From positions 3,765,501-3,829,500 of the forward strand of contig NZ_OW485601.1 in NCBI RefSeq assembly GCF_937425535.1: a DNA stretch of 64,000 nt, written 5' to 3'. Under the pieces are notes generated by a model. It did no database searches. It had not been told where the DNA came from and was given only the letters and a program-made list of their open reading frames with translations. Each line of letters begins with the position of its first letter. The stretch's first letter is position 1. This document shows, in pieces, positions 45,502-54,397 of this stretch. The position numbers and the translations under genes are program-made. The DNA comes from Rhodovastum atsumiense. GTDB lineage: Bacteria > Pseudomonadota > Alphaproteobacteria > Acetobacterales > Acetobacteraceae.

Positions 45502-47598
45502 TCAGGCGGCGCGGATCCCGGTGACGAAGCCGTCGATCTCGCGGTTGAGCTCGGTGACGCCCCGCGTGACCTGGGCCGCGGCGTCGAACACGCCCTGCAC
45601 GGCCGCGCCGGTGTCGCGGGTCGCCTGGCTGACCTCGCCGATGCTGCCGGTGACATCCTGGGTGCGCGTCGCCGTCTGCGCGACGTTGCGCGCGATCTGC
45701 TCGGTGGCCGCCCCCTGCTGCTCCACCGCGCTGGCGATGGTCGTGGAAATGCCGCTGAGTTCCTCGACCGCGGCGACGATCCCCTGGATCGCCGCCACCG
45801 CCTGCCCGGTGGTTTCGCGGACCTGCTGGATCTGGCTGCTGATTTCGTCGGTGGCCCGCGCGGTCTGGGTGGCAAGGTTCTTCACCTCGCCGGCGACCAC
45901 GGCGAAGCCGCGCCCGGCCTCGCCGGCGCGCGCTGCCTCGATGGTGGCGTTCAGCGCCAGCAGGTTGGTCTGGCCGGCGATGCTGTTGATCAGCTCCACC
46001 ACCCGGCCGATCTGCTGGGTGCTGCCGGCCAGCGCCTGCACGATCGCATCGGTGCGGCGGGCATCGGCGACGGCGCGGCCGGTGATCGCGTTGCCCTGCG
46101 CCATCTGCCGGCCGATCTCGTTGATCGAGGCGGCAAGCTCGCGGGTCAGCGTCGCCGTCGCCTGGACGCTGGCGCTGGCCGCGCCCGCGGCGGTTGCCAC
46201 CTCGGCGGCCTGGCGCTCGGCGCCGTTCGCGGCTGCGGTCATGGCCGTGGCGGTGCCTTCCAGCCGGGAGGCGGCGCCCAGCAGCGGCGTCACCAGCGTG
46301 CCGATCTGCCCCTCGAACCGGCGCAGCAGGGCCTCCAGCCGGTCGGCATGCGCGGCGCGGGCCTGCTGGTCGGCGGCCTGGGTGGCGGCGAGGGCGTCGG
46401 CCTGGCGCAGCCCGTCGCGGCAGACCATCACCGCCGCCGCCATCGCGGCGATCTCGGCCGGCTGCCGCCCGTCCGGCAGGGCGAAGCCGTAATCACGGCG
46501 GGCCAGCAGGTGCATCGCCTCGGCCAGCCGGGCCAGGGGGCGCAGCATGTGCCGGCGCGTCAGCAGCAGCAGGGCGGGGATCGCCAGCAGCGCGAGCAGG
46601 GCCTGGCCGCAGGACCAGACGACCTCGCGCAGCGCCTGCGCCGCCTCGGCCTGGGCGGCCTCGCCGGCCAGCCGCAACGGCAGCTCGGACAGGCGCATCA
46701 GCGGTGCCAGCGCGGCATCCATGGCCCGGTCCATCGCCTCGACGCCGACCGGCGAGGCCTGCCCCGCCGCCAGTGCCGCCTCGATCGAATCCCGCAGGGC
46801 GACGAAGCGGCCGAAATACGCCTCCCGCACCTCGGCGAGCGTGGCCGCCAGCGCGGGCGGCACCTCCGTCGTGCCGATGGCGGCGAGGGTGAGCTTCCAG
46901 GCGGTCGCCGCCGCGGCGCGGCGTTCCAGCATCTGCTGCCGCGCCGCGGGGGCGGGAAGGCGGCCGTCGCGGATCATCGTCGCGATCACGGTCCGCTCCA
47001 GCCCGGCGGCGTCGCGCAGGGCGTAGGCGGCATCCTTCACCGCCGCCATGCGGGCGCCGGCCATCGACCCGGCGCGCAGGCGATCGGTGAGCACCGCGAC
47101 CACCTGCTCGGTCGGCTCCACCAGCCGCGTGGCGGTGGCGTACCAGCGATCGGCCAGCCCCGCCGGGCGCCCCGCCAAAGGCTGGCGCAGGGCCGCATAG
47201 GCGGCGTCGCGGGCGGTGTCCACCTCGGTGCGCGCGCCGCGCAGCCCCTCGGCGGCCGGGCCGCAGGACAGCCGCGCGCAGGCGGCGAGCAGCCGGTCCA
47301 GGGCGGGGTTCAACGCGGCCGGCACCGCCTGGTAGCGGGACAGGTCGGAGACCGGCTCCGGGGCGCGCAGGGCGATCTGCAGCGGGCCGCGTTCGGAGCG
47401 CTCGGCCTGCAGGGCGGAGAAGGCGTCGCGGGCGGCGAAGGCGACGGCGGTGGCTTCGTCGGCGGCCTGCAGGCGACGGGTCGCATCCAGCGTCTCTGGC
47501 ACGGTGGCCAGCAGCAGCAACGCGCCGAGCACGCCGAGCACCACCTGGAACAACGTGCCCAGCGACCAGGCGGTCGGGGTGGTGCGGGACAAGGACAT
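45502..47598 (-). CDS. Methyl-accepting chemotaxis protein
   Basis: A complete 698-residue chemoreceptor. Transmembrane helix 1 (about 15-35, [20 protein letters not shown]), a large helical periplasmic sensor of about 300 residues, transmembrane helix 2 ([19 protein letters not shown]), HAMP ([20 protein letters not shown]) and the signalling hairpin with [18 protein letters not shown] and [20 protein letters not shown]. No pentapeptide tether is visible at the C-terminus. Unlike the receptor at 1-4 kb it is intact. Its promoter region is AT-rich with a small palindrome. Confidence 0.95.
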   Translation of the reverse strand: MSLSRTTPTAWSLGTLFQVVLGVLGALLLLATVPETLDATRRLQAADEATAVAFAARDAFSALQAERSERGPLQIALRAPEPVSDLSRYQAVPAALNPALDRLLAACARLSCGPAAEGLRGARTEVDTARDAAYAALRQPLAGRPAGLADRWYATATRLVEPTEQVVAVLTDRLRAGSMAGARMAAVKDAAYALRDAAGLERTVIATMIRDGRLPAPAARQQMLERRAAAATAWKLTLAAIGTTEVPPALAATLAEVREAYFGRFVALRDSIEAALAAGQASPVGVEAMDRAMDAALAPLMRLSELPLRLAGEAAQAEAAQALREVVWSCGQALLALLAIPALLLLTRRHMLRPLARLAEAMHLLARRDYGFALPDGRQPAEIAAMAAAVMVCRDGLRQADALAATQAADQQARAAHADRLEALLRRFEGQIGTLVTPLLGAASRLEGTATAMTAAANGAERQAAEVATAAGAASASVQATATLTRELAASINEIGRQMAQGNAITGRAVADARRTDAIVQALAGSTQQIGRVVELINSIAGQTNLLALNATIEAARAGEAGRGFAVVAGEVKNLATQTARATDEISSQIQQVRETTGQAVAAIQGIVAAVEELSGISTTIASAVEQQGAATEQIARNVAQTATRTQDVTGSIGEVSQATRDTGAAVQGVFDAAAQVTRGVTELNREIDGFVTGIRAA

Positions 47599-47704
47599 GA
47601 TAACCGACTCCGCCAGGGCAGGATGGGCCGCGACCGGACGCCGTCGGGGGGGATCCGCCGCTTGGCCAGGAATGATGGTATGATCTATTACTATAATACC
47701 AGAA

Positions 47705-47725
47705 AAATCAACCTCAGATTGATTT
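47705..47725. promoter_or_regulatory. Palindrome in the AT-rich promoter of the chemoreceptor
   Basis: AAATCAA (47705-47711) and TTGATTT (47719-47725) form a perfect 7+7 inverted repeat with 7 bases between, about 110 bases upstream of the receptor start. The region 47670-47760 is distinctly AT-rich for this genome, fitting a promoter. Regulator unknown. Confidence 0.35.
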
Positions 47726-47846
47726 AACGTATTCAAGCATCCTGTCGCGAAAATAATACGCCCTGCCAAATAACGGTCTGGTTTCGATTGTCCTGCACCC
47801 TGCCCGGTGCGACGGCGGCGGGGCCGGGCCGCCGTCGCGGGCCGCC

Positions 47847-48857
47847 TCAGCGCCGGCCGAGAATGCGGTAGAGCACCACGCCCGCGCCCAGCGCGAACAG
47901 CGCGGCGAGCACCAGTGAGACGATGCCGCCCGTGCTCATGCCCTGGCCGCCGCCACCCTGCGGCGCGGCGTGGCCGCGGCCGGATGACCCGCCGCGCGGC
48001 TGGGTGGAGGCCACCGCCGCGCCCTCGCGGTCGCAACTGCCGCGCACGTTGCTCGGCTTCGGCTCCGGCAGGGTCATGGCCCGGTCCTGCACCGCCTTCG
48101 GCAGCGAGGGGAAGGCGTCGATGCCGGTCAGGCCGCGCAACTCGGCGAGCGAGACGGCGCGCCATTCCATCCCCGGCGCGTTCGGCGCGACATAGGCCCC
48201 CGCCTGTTGCCGCGACGGCACGTAGATCGCCTTGTAGAGGCTGGTCGGCACCAGCACGCGCCCGTTCAACCGCTGCAGGTTGCCGCCTTCGAAGATCGGG
48301 CCGGTAAGGATCCACACCTCGCCGTCCTGCATCGCCAGTTCGCGCACGCTGCTCTCGATCCCTTCCCACAGGCAGCGGTTCGATCCGGGGTGCTGCGGCA
48401 CCATGTTGGCGAGCGAGAAGCTCTCGGCCTGCGCCTCGGGCGTGGGCATGTCGCCGGAGGGCGCCATGTGGCCGCGGTCGAAGCCGGAGCGGGCGTAATC
48501 GCCCAGCCGCGCGCGATGCTCGGGCGGCAGCGCGTCCTCATCGTGGAAATTGTTCTCCCGCCCGATCTTGCGCGCCGCCTGCACCTGGGCGCGGGTGAGG
48601 TGCTCGGCGACGGCGAGCGGGGTGCGGGAGATGCCGCTGTGGATCACCGCGAATTCGCGGAAGCACAGCTCGCGCGTCTCGGCCGCGAGCTGCGGGCGGA
48701 CGATCGCCGGCGCCACCCCGCCGGGATGCTGCCCGGCGCAGAAGGCGGCGGCGGTGTGGCCGAAGCCGGCGAGGCCGGGGAGGAGCAGAAGGGCGAACAG
48801 GGCCAGGCGCAGGCCGCGCCTGCCCGCGGGGCGGGACGAATCGGAGTCTTTGACCAT
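47847..48857 (-). CDS. DNA/RNA non-specific endonuclease with C-terminal membrane anchor
   Basis: A 336-residue exported nuclease of the NUC1/EndA family. A signal peptide ([20 protein letters not shown]) is followed by the catalytic DRGH motif at 127-130 ([20 protein letters not shown]) and the metal-binding Asn region ([20 protein letters not shown]). After the nuclease domain come a low-complexity linker and a glycine-rich stretch ([11 protein letters not shown]), then a transmembrane helix ([19 protein letters not shown]) and basic residues RILGRR at the very end. The tail resembles GlyGly-CTERM sorting signals. Confidence 0.9.
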   Translation of the reverse strand: MVKDSDSSRPAGRRGLRLALFALLLLPGLAGFGHTAAAFCAGQHPGGVAPAIVRPQLAAETRELCFREFAVIHSGISRTPLAVAEHLTRAQVQAARKIGRENNFHDEDALPPEHRARLGDYARSGFDRGHMAPSGDMPTPEAQAESFSLANMVPQHPGSNRCLWEGIESSVRELAMQDGEVWILTGPIFEGGNLQRLNGRVLVPTSLYKAIYVPSRQQAGAYVAPNAPGMEWRAVSLAELRGLTGIDAFPSLPKAVQDRAMTLPEPKPSNVRGSCDREGAAVASTQPRGGSSGRGHAAPQGGGGQGMSTGGIVSLVLAALFALGAGVVLYRILGRR

Positions 48858-49094
48858 GATGCGTGCGTTTGTAGGGGCGTTCGTGCCTGGCCGACACACA
48901 CGATCCGTCAGCCTGCACCAGCCGTTGCGCCGCCGCGCGAGCTCGGGCGGCGGCACGATCGTCGCGCGCGCAGTCCTGTGCCGTCCCGGCGACATCGCGC
49001 CGCCGTGGTGCGGTCGTTGCCGGAATTGCATGGACAAGCCGGCGCCCCCATGCCGACACTCGCCGCAGCAGCCATCCCGAGGGAGGGGCACGCA

Positions 49095-49871
49095 GTGGGC
49101 ACGAATGCGCTTCGTCGCCGTGCGCTGATGGCGTTCGCCATCGGCGGTGCCGTGGCACTCACGGCCGGGGCAGGAAGGGCGGCCACGCCGGAGGAGAAGC
49201 CGGTTGTCGCCGAGGCGGCGCGGGAGGCGGTGCTGCGCATGGGCCGCACGCTGTCCGCCGAGAGTTTCTCCTTCCGCAACCGCACGATCCGCGAATATGT
49301 CGGCCCCGGCGGGGAAACGCTGCACATCTTCCATGTCGGCGACGTGGTGGTGCGCCGCCCCGACCGGCTGCTGGTGAACCTGACCGGCGATGACGGCACG
49401 GTCAGGCTGCTGTACGACGGCAAGGCCCTGGTCGCGTTCAACGAGGACAGCAACCGGTACGCGATCCTGCCGGCGCCCGGCGGCATCGAGCCGATGCTGC
49501 GGGTGGCCGCCGAGAAGTTGCGGGCCGATTTCCCGCTGGCCGACCTGCTGGCGGAATCGCCCGGGCAGGCGGTGCTGTCGGAGGTGACGGCGGGATCCGT
49601 CATCGGCGGCGCATTGGTCGACGGCGTGCCCTGCCAGCACCTGGTGCTGACGCAGCCGCCGGGGATCGATATCGAGCTCTGGCTCGAGGACAACGAGCAG
49701 GCGCTGCCGCGCCGGGTGATCGTCACCTATCGCGCGCTGGCCGGCGCGCCGCGCTTCATCGCCGAGATCTCCGACTGGCAGATCGGCCTGCGTCCGCCCG
49801 ATGCGGATTTCGTCTTCCGCGTGCCGGCCGGGGCGACCCGGGTCGCGATCGGGCAGGAGCAGGCGGAATGA
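49095..49871 (+). CDS. DUF2092 family exported protein
   Basis: A 258-residue protein with a signal peptide (RRRALMAFAIGGAVALTAGA) and a LolA-like beta-rich mature part: MGRTLSAESFSFRNRTIREY, VVRRPDRLLVNLTGDDGTVR, LLYDGKALVAFNEDSNRYAI and HLVLTQPPGIDIELWLEDNE, typical of DUF2092. GTG 49095 is used because GGGAGGGG stands 8 bases upstream; an ATG at 49050 is an alternative. It overlaps the next gene by ATGA. Confidence 0.85.
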   Translation: MGTNALRRRALMAFAIGGAVALTAGAGRAATPEEKPVVAEAAREAVLRMGRTLSAESFSFRNRTIREYVGPGGETLHIFHVGDVVVRRPDRLLVNLTGDDGTVRLLYDGKALVAFNEDSNRYAILPAPGGIEPMLRVAAEKLRADFPLADLLAESPGQAVLSEVTAGSVIGGALVDGVPCQHLVLTQPPGIDIELWLEDNEQALPRRVIVTYRALAGAPRFIAEISDWQIGLRPPDADFVFRVPAGATRVAIGQEQAE

Positions 49872-50227
49872 GGATGGTCCTGGCCGGGCTGGTGCTGGGC
49901 GGTGGCCTGGTGCTGGCGGCCCCGCCCGCACTGGCCTGGGGCGCGGTGCAGGGGGCCTATGGCGGCGCGGCCTATCGCGGGCCGGCCGGTGGCGCGGCGG
50001 TGCGGGCGCCCTCGGGGGCGGCGGTGGCGGTCGGCCCCGGCGGAGGGGCCGCCTATCGTCCGCCCGCCTATGGCTATCACCCGCCACCGCCGCCGGCGGC
50101 CGGCTTCGCCGCGGGGGTGGCCACCGGGGCGGCGATCGGCGCCGCGGCGACGCGGCCGTACTATCCGCCGCCGCCACCTCCGCCGCCGGCCTATTACCGG
50201 CCGCCCACCGTCGTGGTGGTGCCCTGA
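49868..50227 (+). CDS. Exported Gly/Pro-rich low-complexity protein
   Basis: A 119-residue protein with a signal peptide (MVLAGLVLGGGLVLAAPPALA), a Gly/Ala/Tyr-rich body (GAVQGAYGGAAYRGPAGGAA) and poly-proline runs (YYPPPPPPPPAYYRPP). Similar small proteins often accompany DUF2092 genes in this type of bacterium. Its start overlaps the DUF2092 stop, so they are co-translated. Role probably structural in the envelope. Confidence 0.75.
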   Translation: MRMVLAGLVLGGGLVLAAPPALAWGAVQGAYGGAAYRGPAGGAAVRAPSGAAVAVGPGGGAAYRPPAYGYHPPPPPAAGFAAGVATGAAIGAAATRPYYPPPPPPPPAYYRPPTVVVVP

Positions 50228-50365
50228 GGCCGTGACCGTGAGGCCGGACCCGGTCCCCGAGGGGGCCGGCCGGCCCGCTCACAACGCTGTCAGATCCTGG
50301 CGTCGCGCCCGTTGCAATCGAAGTCATCGGGGGCGGTGACGTTCTTTGCAGAGCAGGCGTTGCCT

Positions 50366-50412
50366 GCCTGAATGGGCCGGGCTGCGGCCGCCCGCGCCCA
50401 GCCCATTCAGGC
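50366..50412. terminator. 12-bp hairpin after the DUF2092 operon
   Basis: GCCTGAATGGGC (50366-50377) pairs with GCCCATTCAGGC (50401-50412), with further GC pairing in the loop. It lies about 140 bases after the operon end. The rest of the 50228-50516 region shows no gene; its right half is AT-rich and probably holds the promoter of the next gene. Confidence 0.6.
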
Positions 50413-50516
50413 CGCTCTTGCGGATTTGAAATGAGATTGAGAGGGAAATGTCCCATCGTGATCGCGGAATGAAACGTATACAGGCATAAGCGGGATTCAT
50501 TGAAGTAAAAGCCAGC

Positions 50517-51176
50517 ATGAAACAGGCAGACATAATGTCATGCGGTATTCATTGGCTGATCTCCAATGTATTTTTTGTGCCCGTTGGGAAGGACGCGGTG
50601 ACCGGTAACAACAAACCACCCGCCATTGCGGCAGGCCAGCCAGGTGCGCCAGCGGAAGCCGTGCCGGGCGTTGCCGAAATACTGGCCACCGCGAAGGCGC
50701 ACAGGATGGCACATATCGTGTGGCGGAACCCTACCTTCGCGGAATTCTCGGCGGCGCTGGCGGCTGGCGAGCAGAGCGGCGACGGCTTGCGCGCGCTGCT
50801 GACCGCGACCGACATCACGGTGTGGTGGAGCCACACGTTGCTGCATCAGCACTATGTTAAGACGATTGGCGCAGATGGTGTCCGTCTCTGGTTGAAGCCG
50901 GCCCTGGTGCTGGTGAGCGAGGAAACCATCTGCAAGATTGACCAGTTCCCCTGGATTTCCATGGAGACGGCGACTGATCCGGTGCCCGCGTCCGTGGCGC
51001 GGCGGACGGCGGTCTTCCTGGCGATCCAGAACGATCCCCGGCTGCGCGCGCTTTACCCGACGGGGTTCAGGACCGGGTGGTACATCCCTGCCGACCATCG
51101 GGGCGATCATCTGCCCGACTGGCAGGGGCAGCGCATCCGGCCGGCAGCCGCTCGTACGGCTGTTCCGGCAGATTGA
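50517..51176 (+). CDS. Hypothetical protein, unknown family
   Basis: A 219-residue protein that I do not recognise. The N-terminus may be hydrophobic (CGIHWLISNVFFVPVG). The body has clear non-repetitive composition, with ILATAKAHRMAHIVWRNPTF, TDITVWWSHTLLHQHYVKTI, LKPALVLVSEETICKIDQFP and TGFRTGWYIPADHRGDHLPD. The conserved-looking His/Trp/Asp patches suggest an enzyme or binding protein. The start is uncertain (50517 or a later ATG such as 50535). The AT-rich upstream region supports a promoter. Confidence 0.55.
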   Translation: MKQADIMSCGIHWLISNVFFVPVGKDAVTGNNKPPAIAAGQPGAPAEAVPGVAEILATAKAHRMAHIVWRNPTFAEFSAALAAGEQSGDGLRALLTATDITVWWSHTLLHQHYVKTIGADGVRLWLKPALVLVSEETICKIDQFPWISMETATDPVPASVARRTAVFLAIQNDPRLRALYPTGFRTGWYIPADHRGDHLPDWQGQRIRPAAARTAVPAD

Positions 51177-51201
51177 AGCTCCTGCCGCACAGGCCCGGAT
51201 C

Positions 51202-51720
51202 GTGAGACGGCGTTTCCTCGCGGTTTGCACGGCCGCGGCCATCGTGTCCGCGGCCGGTGCCGCTGTGGCCGGCGTCCCCCGGCCCCCCCATCATTCCGGC
51301 GAGCAGCGTGCGGCCAAGCCCGGCAAGGGGGCGCATGCGCCCGACCATGCCGCCGCCGTCAGGGGCACCCGGTTCCGTCACGACCGGGGGGTGGTGCACC
51401 CGGAGCAGGCGGTGATGTCGGGGGTGGTGCAACATGGCGGTGCCTCGGTGTATTCGCCTGGCCTCGTCGGGCAGCCCACCGCGTCTGGGCGGCGCTTCCG
51501 TCCCACCGAACACGTCGCGGCCAGCAAGAGCCTGCCCCTGGGCAGCACGGCGCGGGTGACGAACCTGCGCACCGGCCGGAGCGCGGTGGTCGAAGTGGTG
51601 GATCGCGGGCCCTATGTGCGCGGGCGGATCATCGACCTGAGCCCGGCGGCGGCCAGTGCACTGGGCATGGACCGGCACGGCATCGCCTATGTCATGGTCG
51701 AGCCGGTCCCGGCCCGGTAG
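51202..51720 (+). CDS. RlpA-like double-psi beta-barrel protein
   Basis: A 172-residue exported protein. After a signal (RRRFLAVCTAAAIVSAAGA) and a low-complexity linker it has an RlpA-type DPBB domain: GGASVYSPGLVGQPTASGRR, LPLGSTARVTNLRTGRSAVV and EVVDRGPYVRGRIIDLSPAA, ending ALGMDRHGIAYVMVEPV. The catalytic Asp (VVDRGPY) typical of RlpA lytic transglycosylases is present. No SPOR domain is found. GTG 51202 is used; no ATG fits. Role: peptidoglycan remodelling. Confidence 0.85.
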   Translation: MRRRFLAVCTAAAIVSAAGAAVAGVPRPPHHSGEQRAAKPGKGAHAPDHAAAVRGTRFRHDRGVVHPEQAVMSGVVQHGGASVYSPGLVGQPTASGRRFRPTEHVAASKSLPLGSTARVTNLRTGRSAVVEVVDRGPYVRGRIIDLSPAAASALGMDRHGIAYVMVEPVPAR

Positions 51721-51750
51721 GGCTCCGGTGCGCCGGCGGGGCAGGCGTGC

Positions 51751-52269
51751 ATGACTGAACCGGGGGCCGACGCCGCGCCGCCGGCTGGTCCTGAGGGTGA
51801 ATGTACTTTCGTGCTCGGCTACACGGCGGCGGTGGTTGTTGCCGATGTGACCTTCGTCCTCGGTGCCATCGCCTGGAACCACGTCTCCATTTCCGTCCCC
51901 GAAGGCGACAGCCTGGCCCTCGGCCTGATGCTGCAAATGATGATCCTGTTGCTGCTGTGGCTGGTGGCGTCGGTCCCCTTCGCCCTGCTGCGGATGCTGA
52001 TCGGCTTTCGCTGTGTTGCTACCGCCTGGCGTGCCATGGCGTTCGGCGCCCTGCTGGGCCTCACCATGCTTCCCTTCGTGGTATGGCTGTACGGGCTTGG
52101 GGACTTCCTGGCCACCCATCCGACCCCGTTCCTGACCGACCTGTACGAGACATTGGCGTCGCGATGGCCTCTCTACGCGATTTCCGGCGCGACCGGCGGG
52201 CTGGTCTACTGGCTGATCGAGGTCGCGACCTTTGATGGCGCCATCGCGAAGTTTCGGGCGTGGCCGTGA
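51751..52269 (+). CDS. Integral membrane protein, unknown function
   Basis: A 172-residue protein with four predicted transmembrane segments (GYTAAVVVADVTFVLGAIAW; LMLQMMILLLLWLVASVPFA; MAFGALLGLTMLPFVVWLYG; YAISGATGGLVYWLIEVATF). No family is recognised. It follows the RlpA-like gene by 30 bases and may share its transcript. It converges with the EamA gene. Confidence 0.7.
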   Translation: MTEPGADAAPPAGPEGECTFVLGYTAAVVVADVTFVLGAIAWNHVSISVPEGDSLALGLMLQMMILLLLWLVASVPFALLRMLIGFRCVATAWRAMAFGALLGLTMLPFVVWLYGLGDFLATHPTPFLTDLYETLASRWPLYAISGATGGLVYWLIEVATFDGAIAKFRAWP

Positions 52270-52294
52270 CCGGGCCCCGCCGGTGCAAAGGGGA

Positions 52295-53185
52295 TCAGCG
52301 CCCGCGCCGGCAGAGAGACACGCCCGACAGGATCAGCCCCAGCGCCAGCAGCAGCGTCGGCGATACGTCCTCGGCCAGGAAGGCGGCGGCGATCAGCAGG
52401 CTCACCACCGGTTGCGCGAATTGCAGCAGCGCGATCGAGGCCACGCCGCCCCGGTCGAGCGCCCAGAACCACGCGGCGAAGCCGATCACCGTGCAGCCGG
52501 CGGCGAGGAAGCCGAGTGCGGCGCCCCCCACCGGGGTCAGGGCTGGCACGGCACTGCCGAGCGCGGGCAGCAGCGGCAGCATGACCAGGGCGCCGGCCAG
52601 GATCGACCAGGCGGTGGCCGCGAACAGGCCGATCCGTGCCGACAGCCGGGCCCCCGCCAGATAGCCGATGCTGACGGTGACGGTGCCGGCGAACACGATC
52701 AGGTCGCCGGCGATCGAGGCGGTGCCGGCGGCCGTCGCCAGGCCGCGCCCGAGGATCAGCACGGCGACGCCGGACAGGGCGAGTGCGCTGCCCAGCCACC
52801 ACACGGGGCGTGGCCGGTGCCAGGACAGCAGGAATTGCAGCAGCGCGGTGATGACCGGGGCCGCCGCCAGCACGAGCGCGGCATGCGCGGTGCTGGTGCG
52901 GGCGATGCCCAGGCCCTGCAGCACGAAGGAGGCGGCAAACCCGACCAGGGCGCTGATGCCGAGCGCCGCCCAGCCGCCCGCGTCGCGCGGCAACCGGGGC
53001 CGGAGCACCAGCACGACCGGCACCAGCAGGGCGGCCGAGGCCAGCAGGCGGGCGGCGCCGACCAGCGAGGACGGCATGTCGCGGGCGAGCAGCGCCGTCG
53101 CGGCCGGGGTCGCGCCCCAGAACAGCACTGCCAGCGCGCCCGCGGCATAGGCAAGAGGCGGTGCAGGATGGGTCATGGTGGCCAT
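52295..53185 (-). CDS. EamA/DMT superfamily transporter
   Basis: A 296-residue, 10-helix drug/metabolite transporter made of two EamA repeats: AYAAGALAVLFWGATPAATA at the start and VVSLLIAAAFLAEDVSPTLL near the end. The start at 53185 follows GGGAG; a second ATG is three codons later. It is divergent from an XRE-cupin regulator across 79 bases with a palindrome, so it is very probably the regulated gene. Substrates of the family include amino acids and metabolites. Confidence 0.92.
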   Translation of the reverse strand: MATMTHPAPPLAYAAGALAVLFWGATPAATALLARDMPSSLVGAARLLASAALLVPVVLVLRPRLPRDAGGWAALGISALVGFAASFVLQGLGIARTSTAHAALVLAAAPVITALLQFLLSWHRPRPVWWLGSALALSGVAVLILGRGLATAAGTASIAGDLIVFAGTVTVSIGYLAGARLSARIGLFAATAWSILAGALVMLPLLPALGSAVPALTPVGGAALGFLAAGCTVIGFAAWFWALDRGGVASIALLQFAQPVVSLLIAAAFLAEDVSPTLLLALGLILSGVSLCRRGR

Positions 53186-53225
53186 GGCGCTCCCGGTCCG
53201 GGCTGGCTTGTCACCACCGAGACTG

Positions 53226-53240
53226 GAAACTAAAGTTGCC
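53226..53240. promoter_or_regulatory. Candidate operator of the XRE-cupin regulator
   Basis: AACT-AA-AGTT (53228-53237) inside GGAAACTAAAGTTGC is a perfect dyad, midway between the divergent EamA and XRE starts (40 bases from one, 27 from the other). Position and symmetry fit an autorepressor site controlling both genes. Confidence 0.5.
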
Positions 53241-53264
53241 GGAGTCAAGCAAGGGGGCGTGGCC

Positions 53265-53813
53265 ATGGAGGTCAGCATCCCGGCCCGGTTGCGGGCCATC
53301 CGCGCGGCCCATGGCCTGACCCAGCGTGACCTCGCGCGCCGGGCCGGGCTGAGCCATACGGCGATCGCCCGGATCGAGCGCGGGGCGATGAGCCCGACCG
53401 TGGCCTCGCTGCAGAAGATCGCCGCCAGCTTCAACCTGCCGATCACCGCGCTGCTCGGCGAGGATGGCGGCGCGCCGGAGGGGATCTTCTTCCGCCGCGA
53501 GGACCTGACGTGCCTGACCTTCGGCGGGCATACCATCCGCCAGATCGGCCGCAACCTCAGCCGCCATGCGCTGCAGATGATGGAAGACACCTACGCGCCG
53601 GGGGCCGATACCGGCGAGGCCATGCTCAGCCATGCCGGCGAGGAGGCCGGGCTGGTGATCCGGGGCGAGCTGGAGGTGACGGTCGGCGACCAGGTCAGGG
53701 TGCTCGGCCCCGGCGAGGCCTATTTCTTCGAAAGCCGCATCCCGCATCGGTTCCGCAACATCGGCACCGAGACCTGTGTCGTGGTGGCGGCGGCCACGCC
53801 CCCGAGCCTGTAG
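53265..53813 (+). CDS. XRE-family regulator with C-terminal cupin
   Basis: A 182-residue PuuR-like regulator: HTH in residues about 8-62 (LRAIRAAHGLTQRDLARRAG, then LSHTAIARIERGAMSPTVAS) and a small cupin sensor in the C-terminal half (EEAGLVIRGELEVTVGDQVR; LGPGEAYFFESRIPHRFRNI). AAGGGGG precedes the ATG. Divergent to the EamA transporter, a well-known pairing in which the regulator represses the exporter. Confidence 0.93.
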   Translation: MEVSIPARLRAIRAAHGLTQRDLARRAGLSHTAIARIERGAMSPTVASLQKIAASFNLPITALLGEDGGAPEGIFFRREDLTCLTFGGHTIRQIGRNLSRHALQMMEDTYAPGADTGEAMLSHAGEEAGLVIRGELEVTVGDQVRVLGPGEAYFFESRIPHRFRNIGTETCVVVAAATPPSL

Positions 53814-53863
53814 CCCCGGCCGTGCCAACCGGCGCCGGGCTGGAAACTATCGTGATCCTGTTG

Positions 53864-53932
53864 GCGGGGTTTCACCCCGCACCCGACCAGGGCTCCGCCC
53901 TGGACCTGCCAAGGGCTTCGCCCTTGGAACCC
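53864..53932. repeat. Dispersed tandem-hairpin repeat, inverted copy
   Basis: Read on the minus strand it gives the same order as the other copies: CCAAGGGC/GCCCTTGG, CCAGGGC/GCCCTGG and GCGGGGT/ACCCCGC. It lies between the convergent XRE-cupin gene and the small secreted-protein gene at 53968, where it could terminate both. Confidence 0.82.
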
Positions 53933-53967
53933 ATGAATTTTTTGGGCAGCGCCAGCGCCCTGGCCCT

Positions 53968-54276
53968 TCATCGGGCGCCCAGGGTCGAAGGGGGGGCAGG
54001 ACGAGCCGGGCGCCGTCCTGCCGGTTGGGACTGTCCCGCCGGTGCCTTTGCGGTGGTACCGGGCGCCACCGGGCGGCTCGACGGCCTGGCACCCGGTGGT
54101 GTGGACGGACGGGTCCAGCCGCGCACGTCGGCCCAGATATCCCCTTCCTCGGGCTGCAGCGGCGCGGGGGCCGGGGCCGGGGGCGGAGGTTTCGTGAGCT
54201 GTGCCTGGGCGGTCGCCACGGAGCAAGCCAGGAAAACCCCGATGGAAGCGGTCAACAGGAAGGATCGGGCCATCAT
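53968..54276 (-). CDS. Small exported proline-rich protein
   Basis: A 102-residue protein with a clear signal peptide (ARSFLLTASIGVFLACSVATAQAQ) in two segments and a Pro/Ala-rich mature part (KPPPPAPAPAPLQPEEGDIW; then WTRPSTPPGARPSSRP). Only the DIWADVRGWTR patch looks conserved. Similar short proteins occur in related bacteria without known role. It is convergent with the XRE-cupin gene and ends just right of the hairpin repeat. The evidence for expression is the good signal peptide. Confidence 0.55.
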   Translation of the reverse strand: MMARSFLLTASIGVFLACSVATAQAQLTKPPPPAPAPAPLQPEEGDIWADVRGWTRPSTPPGARPSSRPVAPGTTAKAPAGQSQPAGRRPARPAPPSTLGAR

Positions 54277-54397
54277 CGCTTATGTAACGGAATCCATGCG
54301 GGAAATTGGCTGCGGGTGCCGTACGGGAGCATGAATTCCGCCGTTGCGCCCGAGTCAAGCGCCGCGGCCCTGCCCGGGCCGGGCGCCCTCCGCCGGC

